From Deltaproteobacteria bacterium (GTDB taxonomy: Bacteria; Desulfobacterota; UBA8473), in the NCBI GenBank assembly GCA_003599365.1, contig QZJR01000024.1:1-32165 (forward strand): 32,165 nt of DNA. The letters are read 5' to 3'. Below, piece after piece: positions 16,284-23,765 of the stretch. The stretch's first letter is position 1; every line of letters starts with the position of its first letter. A model generated the notes under the pieces. The model had not been told where the DNA came from. It saw only the letters and a program-made list of their open reading frames with translations, and did not search any database. Position numbers and translations under genes: made by a program.

Positions 16284-17296
16284 CTAAGGAAATAGTCCCA
16301 AGTAATCTATATTTAAAAATTGCCGAACTTTTACAAACTGCAAGGCAAACAGTAATACGTACTGTAAATCAAACAATGGTTTACACCTATTATGAAATTG
16401 GGAGGATGATTGTAGAGGATGAACAGCAAGGGAAAGAGAGGGCCGAATATGGCAAGCAGGTATTAGAAGATTTATCCCAAAAATTGACACAAAATTTTGG
16501 TAAAGGATTTTCTGTAGTTAATTTACGACAAATGCGAGCTTTTTATCTAACTTACTCAATTCAGCAGACGGTTTCTGCTGAATTACAAGCACCTCGTTTT
16601 CAATTATCCTGGTCGCATTATCTTAAACTGATGCGGATTGAAAACCACGATGAGCGAAGTTTTTATGAAATAGAATGTGTTACAAACAATTGGTCGCTTA
16701 AAGAATTGCAACGACAATTTGACACCGCTTTATATGAACGATTGGCTTTGAGTAGGGATAAAAAGGGCATTAAACAATTGGCACAGCAGGGGCATCTTAT
16801 TGAAAAACCTTCCGATGCAATAAAGGATCCTTATATTTTAGAGTTTCTTGGTTTGCCCGAACATCACCATTATTCTGAAACCGTATTAGAACAGGAAATT
16901 TTCGACAAATTAGAGCATTTTTTACTCGAACTCGGTAAGGGCTTTACTTTTGTCGGAAGACAGGTTCGTTTTACTTTTGATGAAAAACATTTTCATGTTG
17001 ATCTGGTGTTTTATAACAGACTTTTAAAGTGCTTTGTTCTGATAGATTTGAAAATTGGTGAGCTTAGTCATCAGGATCTTGGTCAGATGCAGATGTATGT
17101 CAATTACTATGACCGTTTTGTAAAACTCCCCGACGAAAATAAAACCGTAGGTATTGTACTTTGCCGCGACAAAAACGAAACCCTTGTTGAAATTACTCTG
17201 CCGGAAGATAATGACCAGATCTTTGCCAGCCGCTACCGGACAGTATTGCCGGACAAACAAGCGTTTATTGAGCTTTTGAATGAGAGTGAAGCATGA
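16280..17296 (+). CDS. YhcG/DUF1016-family PD-(D/E)XK nuclease nested in the hsd operon
   Basis: This 338-residue protein has an N-terminal DUF1016 helical region (residues 10-160, with TVNQTMVYTYYEIGRMIVEDEQQG and LRQMRAFYLTY) and a C-terminal PD-(D/E)XK nuclease domain: FHVDLVFYNRLLKCFVLIDLKIGELSHQDLGQMQMYVNYYDR. The putative metal ligands are D241 and the D256-L-K258 pair; D replaces the usual E of ExK, a variant I recall from this family. It overlaps both hsdM and hsdS by ATGA, so it is translated with them in fixed order. The family is often found near restriction systems, but its job is not established. A role as an extra nuclease or a complex partner is inferred. Confidence 0.88.
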   Translation: MTKEIVPSNLYLKIAELLQTARQTVIRTVNQTMVYTYYEIGRMIVEDEQQGKERAEYGKQVLEDLSQKLTQNFGKGFSVVNLRQMRAFYLTYSIQQTVSAELQAPRFQLSWSHYLKLMRIENHDERSFYEIECVTNNWSLKELQRQFDTALYERLALSRDKKGIKQLAQQGHLIEKPSDAIKDPYILEFLGLPEHHHYSETVLEQEIFDKLEHFLLELGKGFTFVGRQVRFTFDEKHFHVDLVFYNRLLKCFVLIDLKIGELSHQDLGQMQMYVNYYDRFVKLPDENKTVGIVLCRDKNETLVEITLPEDNDQIFASRYRTVLPDKQAFIELLNESEA

Positions 17297-18441
17297 AGTT
17301 GAGAAAGGATAAATGGGGAAAGGTTAAATTTGAACAACTATGTTTCAATATTTCTGAAAGGGTAGAACCCAATAATACTTCCCTTGATAAATATATCGGC
17401 CTTGAACATTTAGATTCAGGGAAAATTAAGATTGATAGATTTGGGCAACCAGATGAGGTGATTGGAACAAAATTAAAAAGTTACAAAGGCGATATTATAT
17501 TTGGAAAACGAAGGGCGTATCAAAGAAAAGCAGCAGTTGCAGACTTTGATGCTATTTGTTCAGCACACTCAATGGTTTTAAGAGCCAATGAACAAAATAT
17601 AAATAGGCATTATTTTTTACATTTTATACACTCTGATTTGTTTATGAATAGGGCTGTTGAAATCTCAGAAGGGTCTTTGTCTCCAACTATAAAATGGAAG
17701 ACATTAGCAGCTCAAAAATTTCCCCTTCCCCCTCTCGAAGAGCAAAAACAAATCGCCGCTCTTTTTCAATCCATAGAAACCGCTATCGAACGGGTTGAGG
17801 GGCAGGAGAAGAATTTGTTGAAGTTGAAAAATCAACTACTTCGTGAACTGTTTGGTGAGATGCTACAATTTGGCAACTATCTGAATAGAAATGATTTTGA
17901 GAAAATTAAGTTTGAAAAGATTGCGTTAAACATTTCTGAAAGAGTAGAGCCCCAAAAGACAACCCTGGATACTTATGTCGGATTGGAACATCTAGACCCT
18001 GATAGTCTTGTTGTTGCAAGAACAGGGAAACCGGGTGATGTAATCGGCACAAAATTAAAAATCTATAAAGGCGATATCATATTTGGGAAACGTAGAGCCT
18101 ATCAGCGCAAAGTTGCTGTTTCACATTTTGATGGAATTGCATCTGCCCATAGTATGATTTTAAGAGCCAATGAAAAACACATTGAAAAAGAGTTTCTTCC
18201 TTATTTTATGCAATCGGATGTTTTTATGAACAGAGCCGTTCAAATTTCTGAAGGCTCTCTATCGCCAACAATCAAATGGAAGACATTAGCATCACAAGAG
18301 TTTTATTTGCCCAAGAAAGAAAAACAAAAGGAATTAACCAAAGTGTTTAAACAATTTGGTACTACACGGGACCAACTCAAGCATCAAAAAACCACGCTCA
18401 AAAATCTGAAGCAAAAACTATTAAGCGATATTTTAGGGTAG
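17293..18441 (+). CDS. hsdS: type I restriction specificity subunit with two near-identical recognition domains
   Basis: HsdS sets the DNA target of the HsdM/HsdR complex. The 382-residue protein has two target-recognition halves, about 11-145 and 205-340, each followed by a coiled-coil spacer (about 148-195 and 340-382). The halves share FE....NISERVEP, YKGDIIFGKRRAYQRK and ISEGSLSPTIKWKTLA. By hand alignment I count 91 identities in 134 positions (about 68%), gap-free. Type I TRDs normally differ strongly, because each reads a different half-site. It is coupled to the YhcG-type gene by an ATGA overlap. Confidence 0.95.
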   Translation: MKLRKDKWGKVKFEQLCFNISERVEPNNTSLDKYIGLEHLDSGKIKIDRFGQPDEVIGTKLKSYKGDIIFGKRRAYQRKAAVADFDAICSAHSMVLRANEQNINRHYFLHFIHSDLFMNRAVEISEGSLSPTIKWKTLAAQKFPLPPLEEQKQIAALFQSIETAIERVEGQEKNLLKLKNQLLRELFGEMLQFGNYLNRNDFEKIKFEKIALNISERVEPQKTTLDTYVGLEHLDPDSLVVARTGKPGDVIGTKLKIYKGDIIFGKRRAYQRKVAVSHFDGIASAHSMILRANEKHIEKEFLPYFMQSDVFMNRAVQISEGSLSPTIKWKTLASQEFYLPKKEKQKELTKVFKQFGTTRDQLKHQKTTLKNLKQKLLSDILG

Positions 18442-18504
18442 CCCTGTGAAAACGCCTATGTCAAAGTCACGGATCATTTTGTTGAGGCCAACAAGATGAT
18501 CTAA
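18442..18504 (+). pseudogene. DinD-like remnant between hsdS and hsdR
   Basis: Immediately after the hsdS stop, and in the same frame, 20 codons read PCENAYVKVTDHFVEANKMI before a stop. From memory this fits the N-terminal region of DinD (DNA-damage-inducible protein D), where the pattern is roughly ACxNxGxxVxDHFxEVxKMI. DinD genes are often found within type I restriction loci. No start codon and no further DinD sequence are present, so this is probably a relic of a deleted gene. Identification is by eye from a short segment. Confidence 0.5.
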
Positions 18505-18537
18505 CTTAGAAAAGGATATAAAAAAGGGGTCAGCAAT

Positions 18538-21516
18538 ATGGCATTTAACGAGCTTAACAGCATAGAATATTTCATCATCCGCCAGCTTACCGGCATTAAT
18601 CTGAATCAGGTTCAGCATGGCATGGTAAAGGAAGATGCTGCGTCTTATGGCGATGATCCAAAATGGGAATATGTCCAGCCTGAATTGCTTTCGAGAGATA
18701 TTACCGATGTTCTTCTGGAAAAGGAATTAAAAGAATCTCTGATCCGTCTCAATCCCGCAATAAAATCAAACCCCGAACGCGCTGAAGAAGTAATACACAA
18801 ACTTCGCGCTATTCTGATTACTGTCGGCAATGTTGGTCTTGTGCGCGCTAATGAAGAATTTGCCAAATGGTTACGGGGAGAAATCTCCATGCCTATCGGT
18901 AAAAACAATGAACATGTAAATATTCGTCTGATAGACTTTGAAAAAATAGCTAACAACTCTTTTTTACTGACAAATCAATTCAAAATCAGAGCCAGAGAGA
19001 CAAAAATTCCCGATATCGTTATGTTTGTAAATGGGATTCCTCTTGTTGTAGGCGAAACGAAAACCCCTGTCAGACCTGCTGTAAGCTGGCTGGATGGCGC
19101 GCATGATATTCATGTCATTTATGAAAATGCTGTGCCCCAACTTTTTGTTCCCAATGTGTTTTCTTTTGCGACTGAAGGAAAAGAGCTTTTCATTGGCGGA
19201 GTGAGAACACCATTAGAATTCTGGTCACCATGGCGGCTTGAGGATGAAAAGGATGAACTGCATCATTTTGCCGGCTTACAGGACATAAAAAAACAGATGA
19301 CGCACTTATTAAAGCCTTCTACATTATTAGATATTTTGCAGTATTTTACGGTGTATGCAACAAACAGCAAAAAGAAAAAGATAAAGCTCGTCTGCCGATA
19401 CCAGCAATATGAAGGCGTCAATGCCATTGTTGAACGGGTTAAAGAAGGCAAAATAAAGAAAGGTTTAATCTGGCATTTTCAGGGGTCGGGTAAATCGTTG
19501 TTAATGCTGTTTGCCGCTCAAAAAATGCGTAAGCAACAGGAGCTTGGGAATCCCACTGTCATTATAATGGTTGACAGAGTTGATCTCGACACGCAAATAA
19601 CAGCAACTTTTAATACTGCCGAAGTTCCGAATATGGTGACAACCGACAATATTAAAGAACTGCATGACCTCCTGGGAAAAGATGCCAGAAAAATCATCAT
19701 TACCATGATTCATAAATTTAAAGATGCCTATCCCGACATGAACAAGCGTAAAAATATCATTGTGATGGTGGACGAAGCGCACAGAACACAGGAAGGTGAT
19801 CTCGGCCGCAAGATGCGAAGCGCTTTGCCCAATGCATTTTTATTCGGTTTAACCGGAACACCTATCAATAAAGCCGATAAAAACACATTCTGGGCATTTG
19901 GAGCCGACTCGGATAAAAGCGGATACCTGAGCCGATATACCTTTCAGGATAGTATTCGTGATAACGCCACACTGCCTTTGCATTTTGAACCGCGCTTGCC
20001 GGATTACCACATTGATAAAGAAAGCCTCGATATTGCTTTTAAAGAGATGGCAAATGACCTTAGCGAAGAAGACCGTAACAAACTCAGCCAGAAAGCCGCT
20101 AAAATGGCGGTATTTTTAAAATCTCCGGAACGAGTGAAAACCATAGTTCAAGATATAGTGGAGCATTTTCAAAAGCACGTGGAGCCGGAAGGTTTTAAAG
20201 CCTTGATTGTAACCCCTGACCGCTATGCCTGTGTCCAGTATAAAGAGGAGTTGGACAAACTGCTTTCACCCGAATCCAGCATCGTTGTTATGAGCACTTC
20301 TGCCAATGATGATCTGGAGTTCAAGCAAAACTTTGCACTGGACAGAGACCAGCAGGAAAAGGTAATTGAAAGATACAATGATTCAAATTCGCCGCTTAAA
20401 TTCCTTATTGTTACTGCAAAGCTGCTGACCGGTTTTGATTCGCCCATTTTACAAACAATGTATCTGGATAAATCGCTTAAAGACCATACGCTGCTGCAGG
20501 CAATTTGCCGCACAAACCGCCTCTTTCCGAATAAAACATTCGGACGGATTGTCGATTACTTTGGTGTCTTTGATGATACAGCAAGCGCCCTGGCATTTGA
20601 TGAAGAATCTGTAAAAAAGGTTATCAGTAATCTTCAAGAGCTGAAAGACAAACTCCCTGAACAAATGACACTTTGCTTATCTCATTTTGAGGGTTTAGAC
20701 AGAACAATAGAAGGTTTTGAAGGTTTGCAAGCAGCACAGGATTGCATAGGTTCAGATGAAAAGCGAGATGCCTTCGCAAAGGATTTTAGTTTATTGTCAA
20801 AACTATGGGAAGCCCTTTCACCGGATGATGTATTAAAGAACTATCAAAAGGATTATAAATGGCTTTCACAGGTTTATACCTCGGTTAAACCGGGTTCCGA
20901 TGATAACGGAAGGTTATTATGGCATGCATTGGGAGCACAGACTACGGCTCTTATCCATGAGCATATTCATGTTGCCGGCATTAACCACGATATGGAAGAG
21001 ATGGTTTTAGACGCCGATGTAATTGACAACTTAATGAGTAAAAAAGACCCTAAAGATGCAGATAAGATTGTAAAAATATTGTCAGGCAGGCTGGGTAAAA
21101 ATAAAGGCAATCCGATTTTTAGAAAGTTAAGTGAAAGGCTTGAAGCACTGAGAGACAAGGCTGAAAAAGGGTTAATCAATAGCATCGAATTTATTAAACA
21201 GCTTTGTGAAATCGCAAGAGAAACCTTGCAGGCTGAGAAGCAGAAGGGTAACGGTGAACAGCAAAAATCAGCAAAAGCGGCATTAACGGAGTTGTTTCTT
21301 GAACTTAAAACAGATAAAACACCGGCAATAGTTGAAAGAATAGTAAATGACATTGATGAGATTGTTCGTTTAGTCCGCTTTGACGGTTGGCAAAATACCA
21401 TTCCCGGTGAAAGAGAGGTTCAAAAATCTTTACGCAAGACATTGTTGAAATATCAATTGCACAAAGATGAAGAGCTGTTTAATAAATCGTATGAGTATAT
21501 TAAAGAATATTATTGA
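18538..21516 (+). CDS. hsdR: type I restriction endonuclease subunit R
   Basis: HsdR gives the ATP-driven translocase and nuclease of the type I complex. The N-terminal PD-(D/E)XK nuclease has D159 (IPDIVMFV) and E173-x-K175 (VVGETKTP). The superfamily 2 motor has Walker A QGSGKS (residues 315-320), DEAH at 412-415, GLTGTP (motif III) and QAICRTNR (motif VI). A C-terminal helical region of about 300 residues presumably contacts HsdM/HsdS. The 992-residue length is typical and all catalytic motifs look intact. It starts 96 bases after hsdS, beyond the DinD-like remnant, with an AAGGGG ribosome binding site, so its expression may be partly uncoupled from M and S. Confidence 0.96.
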   Translation: MAFNELNSIEYFIIRQLTGINLNQVQHGMVKEDAASYGDDPKWEYVQPELLSRDITDVLLEKELKESLIRLNPAIKSNPERAEEVIHKLRAILITVGNVGLVRANEEFAKWLRGEISMPIGKNNEHVNIRLIDFEKIANNSFLLTNQFKIRARETKIPDIVMFVNGIPLVVGETKTPVRPAVSWLDGAHDIHVIYENAVPQLFVPNVFSFATEGKELFIGGVRTPLEFWSPWRLEDEKDELHHFAGLQDIKKQMTHLLKPSTLLDILQYFTVYATNSKKKKIKLVCRYQQYEGVNAIVERVKEGKIKKGLIWHFQGSGKSLLMLFAAQKMRKQQELGNPTVIIMVDRVDLDTQITATFNTAEVPNMVTTDNIKELHDLLGKDARKIIITMIHKFKDAYPDMNKRKNIIVMVDEAHRTQEGDLGRKMRSALPNAFLFGLTGTPINKADKNTFWAFGADSDKSGYLSRYTFQDSIRDNATLPLHFEPRLPDYHIDKESLDIAFKEMANDLSEEDRNKLSQKAAKMAVFLKSPERVKTIVQDIVEHFQKHVEPEGFKALIVTPDRYACVQYKEELDKLLSPESSIVVMSTSANDDLEFKQNFALDRDQQEKVIERYNDSNSPLKFLIVTAKLLTGFDSPILQTMYLDKSLKDHTLLQAICRTNRLFPNKTFGRIVDYFGVFDDTASALAFDEESVKKVISNLQELKDKLPEQMTLCLSHFEGLDRTIEGFEGLQAAQDCIGSDEKRDAFAKDFSLLSKLWEALSPDDVLKNYQKDYKWLSQVYTSVKPGSDDNGRLLWHALGAQTTALIHEHIHVAGINHDMEEMVLDADVIDNLMSKKDPKDADKIVKILSGRLGKNKGNPIFRKLSERLEALRDKAEKGLINSIEFIKQLCEIARETLQAEKQKGNGEQQKSAKAALTELFLELKTDKTPAIVERIVNDIDEIVRLVRFDGWQNTIPGEREVQKSLRKTLLKYQLHKDEELFNKSYEYIKEYY

Positions 21517-21786
21517 ATCAAACTAATCGTCCGTATTTTTTGGGGAAACTAAAGAGTGAGTATGTTTAGGGGCTACCTGCCCGTTGAGCCTGTGGAAAAA
21601 CCCCTGGATTTCTCCAATAATTGCTTTACCAGACGGCAGATTTATGTTACTATCACCGCAATAATATGAGGTCAACCCGTTTAACCTTGATTACCCCCTG
21701 AATCAAATTAATAACCCTAAAAAATCCGCGCTGATAGAAAACTAATTCTCTATCAAACAGCTTAAATTTCCATGATAGAGAGGAAC
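21517..21786. other. intergenic spacer between hsdR and the RelE/ParE-type gene
   Basis: No convincing gene. A 35-codon frame starting at 21562 is not supported. An imperfect inverted repeat lies at about 21594-21617 (TGGAAAAACCC facing GGATTTCTCCA). TGATAGA occurs at 21732 and 21773, and its inverted copy TCTATCA at 21749. No terminator with a clear U-run was found for either convergent transcript. Confidence 0.5.
21732..21781. promoter_or_regulatory. three TGATAGA sites, one inverted
   Basis: TGATAGA (21732-21738) and TCTATCA (21749-21755) form a 7-bp inverted repeat, and a third copy, TGATAGAGA, lies at 21773-21781. The spacing suggests a protein-binding cluster or a short hairpin at the 3' end of the toxin gene. 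The function is unknown. Confidence 0.3.
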
Positions 21787-22062
21787 TCAATAAACATCAT
21801 CATGATGCCCGACAGTTACCGGTACTATTTCCTTGTCATTGAAGTAAAATTCAAGCGTAATTCGGTAGGAGATATTGATGGAGACAGAGTATAAATCTTT
21901 CAATTTACCTTTCAACGGATGCAATCTTAAAGAGGGATGGTGGGGATTGATTTCCAATATTTTGAGAGTCTTTTCGTACTGAGTAAGCAATTCAGGGTGT
22001 TCTTTTACAAACCGTTTTGCTTTTTTAGTATAGCTGTCAGTATAAATCAGCTTATATTTCAT
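21787..22062 (-). CDS. RelE/ParE-superfamily toxin
   Basis: This 91-residue basic protein has the RelE/ParE fold pattern: KLIYTDSYTKKAKRFVKEHPELLTQYEKTLKILEINPHHPSLRLHPLKGKLKDLYSVSINISYRITLEFYFNDKEIVPVTVGHHDDVY. LRLHPLKGKLKDLYSVSI, the central SYRI and the terminal GHHDDVY resemble RelE/YafQ-like mRNA interferases more than gyrase-targeting ParE, but the branch cannot be fixed. It overlaps the upstream antitoxin gene by ATGA. The expected role is a type II toxin held inactive by its partner; presence beside a restriction locus may help retain the region. Confidence 0.82.
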   Translation of the reverse strand: MKYKLIYTDSYTKKAKRFVKEHPELLTQYEKTLKILEINPHHPSLRLHPLKGKLKDLYSVSINISYRITLEFYFNDKEIVPVTVGHHDDVY

Positions 22063-22310
22063 TTTGTTATCCGCTGAATGTGTTTTTCAACACTTTCGGT
22101 AACAAATTTTCCATTTTGATAATCTGCCCTTGTTTCATGCAATGCAGCGTCAAGCTCGCATTCACGTAGATAATTGTATTGCTGTATATCCATAATGACA
22201 TATTTTTCTTTTCCGCGTACGGTAATGACCAATTCGTTATCATCGGCTAATTTGCTCTCAATTACAGATACGCCTTTGGTTTTCAATTGGTTGGCAGTAA
22301 TAGTGTTCAT
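22059..22310 (-). CDS. Phd/YefM-type antitoxin
   Basis: This 83-residue protein starts MNTITANQLKTKGVSVIESKLADDNELVITVRGKEKYVIMDIQQYNYLRECELDAAL, which fits the Phd/YefM N-terminal DNA-binding fold followed by an acidic toxin-binding tail. The protein is expected to repress its own promoter and to neutralise the RelE/ParE-type toxin encoded immediately downstream. GAGG precedes the ATG, and a good promoter lies about 45 bases upstream. Confidence 0.8.
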   Translation of the reverse strand: MNTITANQLKTKGVSVIESKLADDNELVITVRGKEKYVIMDIQQYNYLRECELDAALHETRADYQNGKFVTESVEKHIQRITK

Positions 22311-22354
22311 AAGAACCTCATTAATAAAGTTTTCAATATGATTTTTATAGTACG

Positions 22355-22383
22355 ATTATAAGTTTGTTTATAGAATTATTCAA
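22355..22383 (-). promoter_or_regulatory. promoter of the Phd/RelE-type module
   Basis: The minus strand has TTGAAT (-35), a 17-base spacer and a perfect TATAAT (-10), 45-70 bases upstream of the antitoxin ATG. Confidence 0.6.
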
Positions 22384-22413
22384 GAAAAAATTTAATAAAT
22401 GCATGAACCCGGA

Positions 22414-22446
22414 CGTTTTTCGAGCTGCTTCGCTCTGTGAAAAACG
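22414..22446. repeat. bulged hairpin upstream of the YciH-like gene
   Basis: CGTTTTTC (22414-22421) pairs with GAAAAACG (22439-22446). Inside, GAGC and GCTC pair around TGCTTC, leaving a 3-base bulge. The element lies in the 270-base spacer between the antitoxin and the YciH-like gene. A 73-codon frame (22364-22585) crosses it, but its sequence looks like translated hairpin DNA and I do not call it. REP-like or regulatory identity is not proven. Confidence 0.4.
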
Positions 22447-22581
22447 CCGATTATGCTGTGGTGTGTGGAGAAAAACCATGCATTTTCCAGTCAGTAGGGT
22501 AACTTCAGAGGGGTACGCTGCCGAGATTCTTACTCTTCAGAAACTTGCTGACGGCAACCAATCGGGAGAGCATTTTTTAAA

Positions 22582-22947
22582 TTGAAAGACAGAGATAATA
22601 ACAGCAGACTTGTTTATTCAACGGAGTTAGGCAGGATGTGCCCTTCCTGTGGAGAGCAATCTGATAAATGTCAATGCAAAAATAAAAAAAATAATCCTGC
22701 CAAGGGAGACGGAGAAGTTCGAGTCGAGAGATCTGCCAAGGGAAGAAAAGGAAAAGGCGTCTCCTTAATCAGTGGAATTCCTCTTGAAGGAGTACAGTTG
22801 AAAGAGCTTGCAAAAGAACTTAAACAAAAATGCGGAACCGGTGGAACAATTAAGAACAGTGTAATCGAAATTCAGGGTGACCACAGAGATGTTCTGGTTG
22901 AAGAGCTGAATAAGCTGGGCTATAAAGCTAAAAAGGCCGGTGGATAG
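22582..22947 (+). CDS. yciH: eIF1/SUI1-family protein (YciH-like)
   Basis: YciH proteins are bacterial relatives of eukaryotic eIF1 and influence start-site fidelity or act as stress-related translation factors. The 121-residue protein starts NSRLVYSTELGRMCPSCGEQSDKCQCK, with two cysteine pairs, then a basic linker, then the SUI1 fold: GKGVSLISGIPLEGVQLKELAKELKQKCGTGGTIKNSVIEIQGDHRDVLVEELNKLGYKAKKAGG. The start is TTG with a somewhat distant GGGAG. The RLVYST segment is part of the family and lies before the first ATG, supporting the TTG. The RluA-family gene follows 5 bases later. Confidence 0.9.
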   Translation: MKDRDNNSRLVYSTELGRMCPSCGEQSDKCQCKNKKNNPAKGDGEVRVERSAKGRKGKGVSLISGIPLEGVQLKELAKELKQKCGTGGTIKNSVIEIQGDHRDVLVEELNKLGYKAKKAGG

Positions 22948-22952
22948 ACCCT

Positions 22953-23684
22953 ATGGAAGAGATTAATATCCTTGAATTTCAAAAAGGCTGGCTTGCAGTG
23001 GACAAACCCTGCGGATTGAGTGTCCATAATAATCCCGGAAATGACCTTGTTTATGTGTTGTCTGACAGGATTAGTTCAGATGCTTTACTGAAAAAGCATC
23101 TTGGGATAAATGCCTCCTTCCTGATTCATCCGGTTCACAGGCTGGACAAAGAGACCAGTGGGGTGATGTTGCTTGCTACGGACATCAACGTCTTGCGCAA
23201 CCTGTCTGACTTGTTTCTCAAGGGCAGGGTTAAAAAAAGATACCTTGCCCTTGTACATGGTGTTTTTGATCGTGAGGCAGGAAGTCATCAATATAATATA
23301 TGGGATTATCCCTTGTCAAAGACAGCAGGCGGCAGAGAAGACCCTGTTGGTAAAGGCAGGCGTGTAAACTGTGTGACCCGGTACAGGGTGTTACAGCAAA
23401 GCAGCCGTTATTCTTTGCTGGAGATTGAACTGATGACCGGTCGGAAACACCAGATTCGACGTCATGCAAAACTTTCCGGCCACCCTGTTACAGGAGACAC
23501 TCGGTACGGATCGAAAAAATCTATCCGCTATTTAAGAGATACTCTCTCCTATCATCGGCTGGGACTTCATTGCAAATGTCTTGAATTCGTTCCGCCCGGT
23601 CAAAAAGAAGAGGTCCGCATCATATCAGAGAATCCTTTAACCGATATGGATAAGCTTCTTTCAGGTGATGTATTGCAGATGTAA
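22953..23684 (+). CDS. RluA-family RNA pseudouridine synthase
   Basis: This enzyme isomerises uridine to pseudouridine in rRNA or tRNA. The catalytic aspartate lies in HPVHRLDKETSGVMLLA near residue 55. Later motifs are KRYLALVHG, the central VNCVTRYRVLQ and MTGRKHQIRRHAKLSGHPVTGDTRYG. At 243 residues it has no N-terminal S4 domain, so it resembles RluA or RluC/D relatives lacking S4; the target base cannot be assigned. It is probably co-transcribed with the YciH-like gene, so both concern translation. Confidence 0.9.
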   Translation: MEEINILEFQKGWLAVDKPCGLSVHNNPGNDLVYVLSDRISSDALLKKHLGINASFLIHPVHRLDKETSGVMLLATDINVLRNLSDLFLKGRVKKRYLALVHGVFDREAGSHQYNIWDYPLSKTAGGREDPVGKGRRVNCVTRYRVLQQSSRYSLLEIELMTGRKHQIRRHAKLSGHPVTGDTRYGSKKSIRYLRDTLSYHRLGLHCKCLEFVPPGQKEEVRIISENPLTDMDKLLSGDVLQM

Positions 23685-23765
23685 TGTGTTAAGACTGTTG
23701 GAACACCGACTCCGGGAAAAATAACTAATTATTGAACTGACGTAAAATATAAAAAGGAGGACAAT

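Noticed and set aside
20967-21401. 144-codon minus-strand ORF within hsdR
   Set aside because: Serine/leucine-rich antisense shadow of the HsdR C-terminal helices.
21562-21669. 35-codon frame after hsdR
   Set aside because: No recognisable motif; the first part overlaps an imperfect inverted repeat, and its coding status has no support.
13221-22310. prophage or transposon carrying the restriction locus
   Set aside because: No integrase, transposase, terminal repeats or target duplications were found; the nearest tRNAs (25.7 kb) are not adjacent. Transfer is plausible, but the vehicle is not visible.
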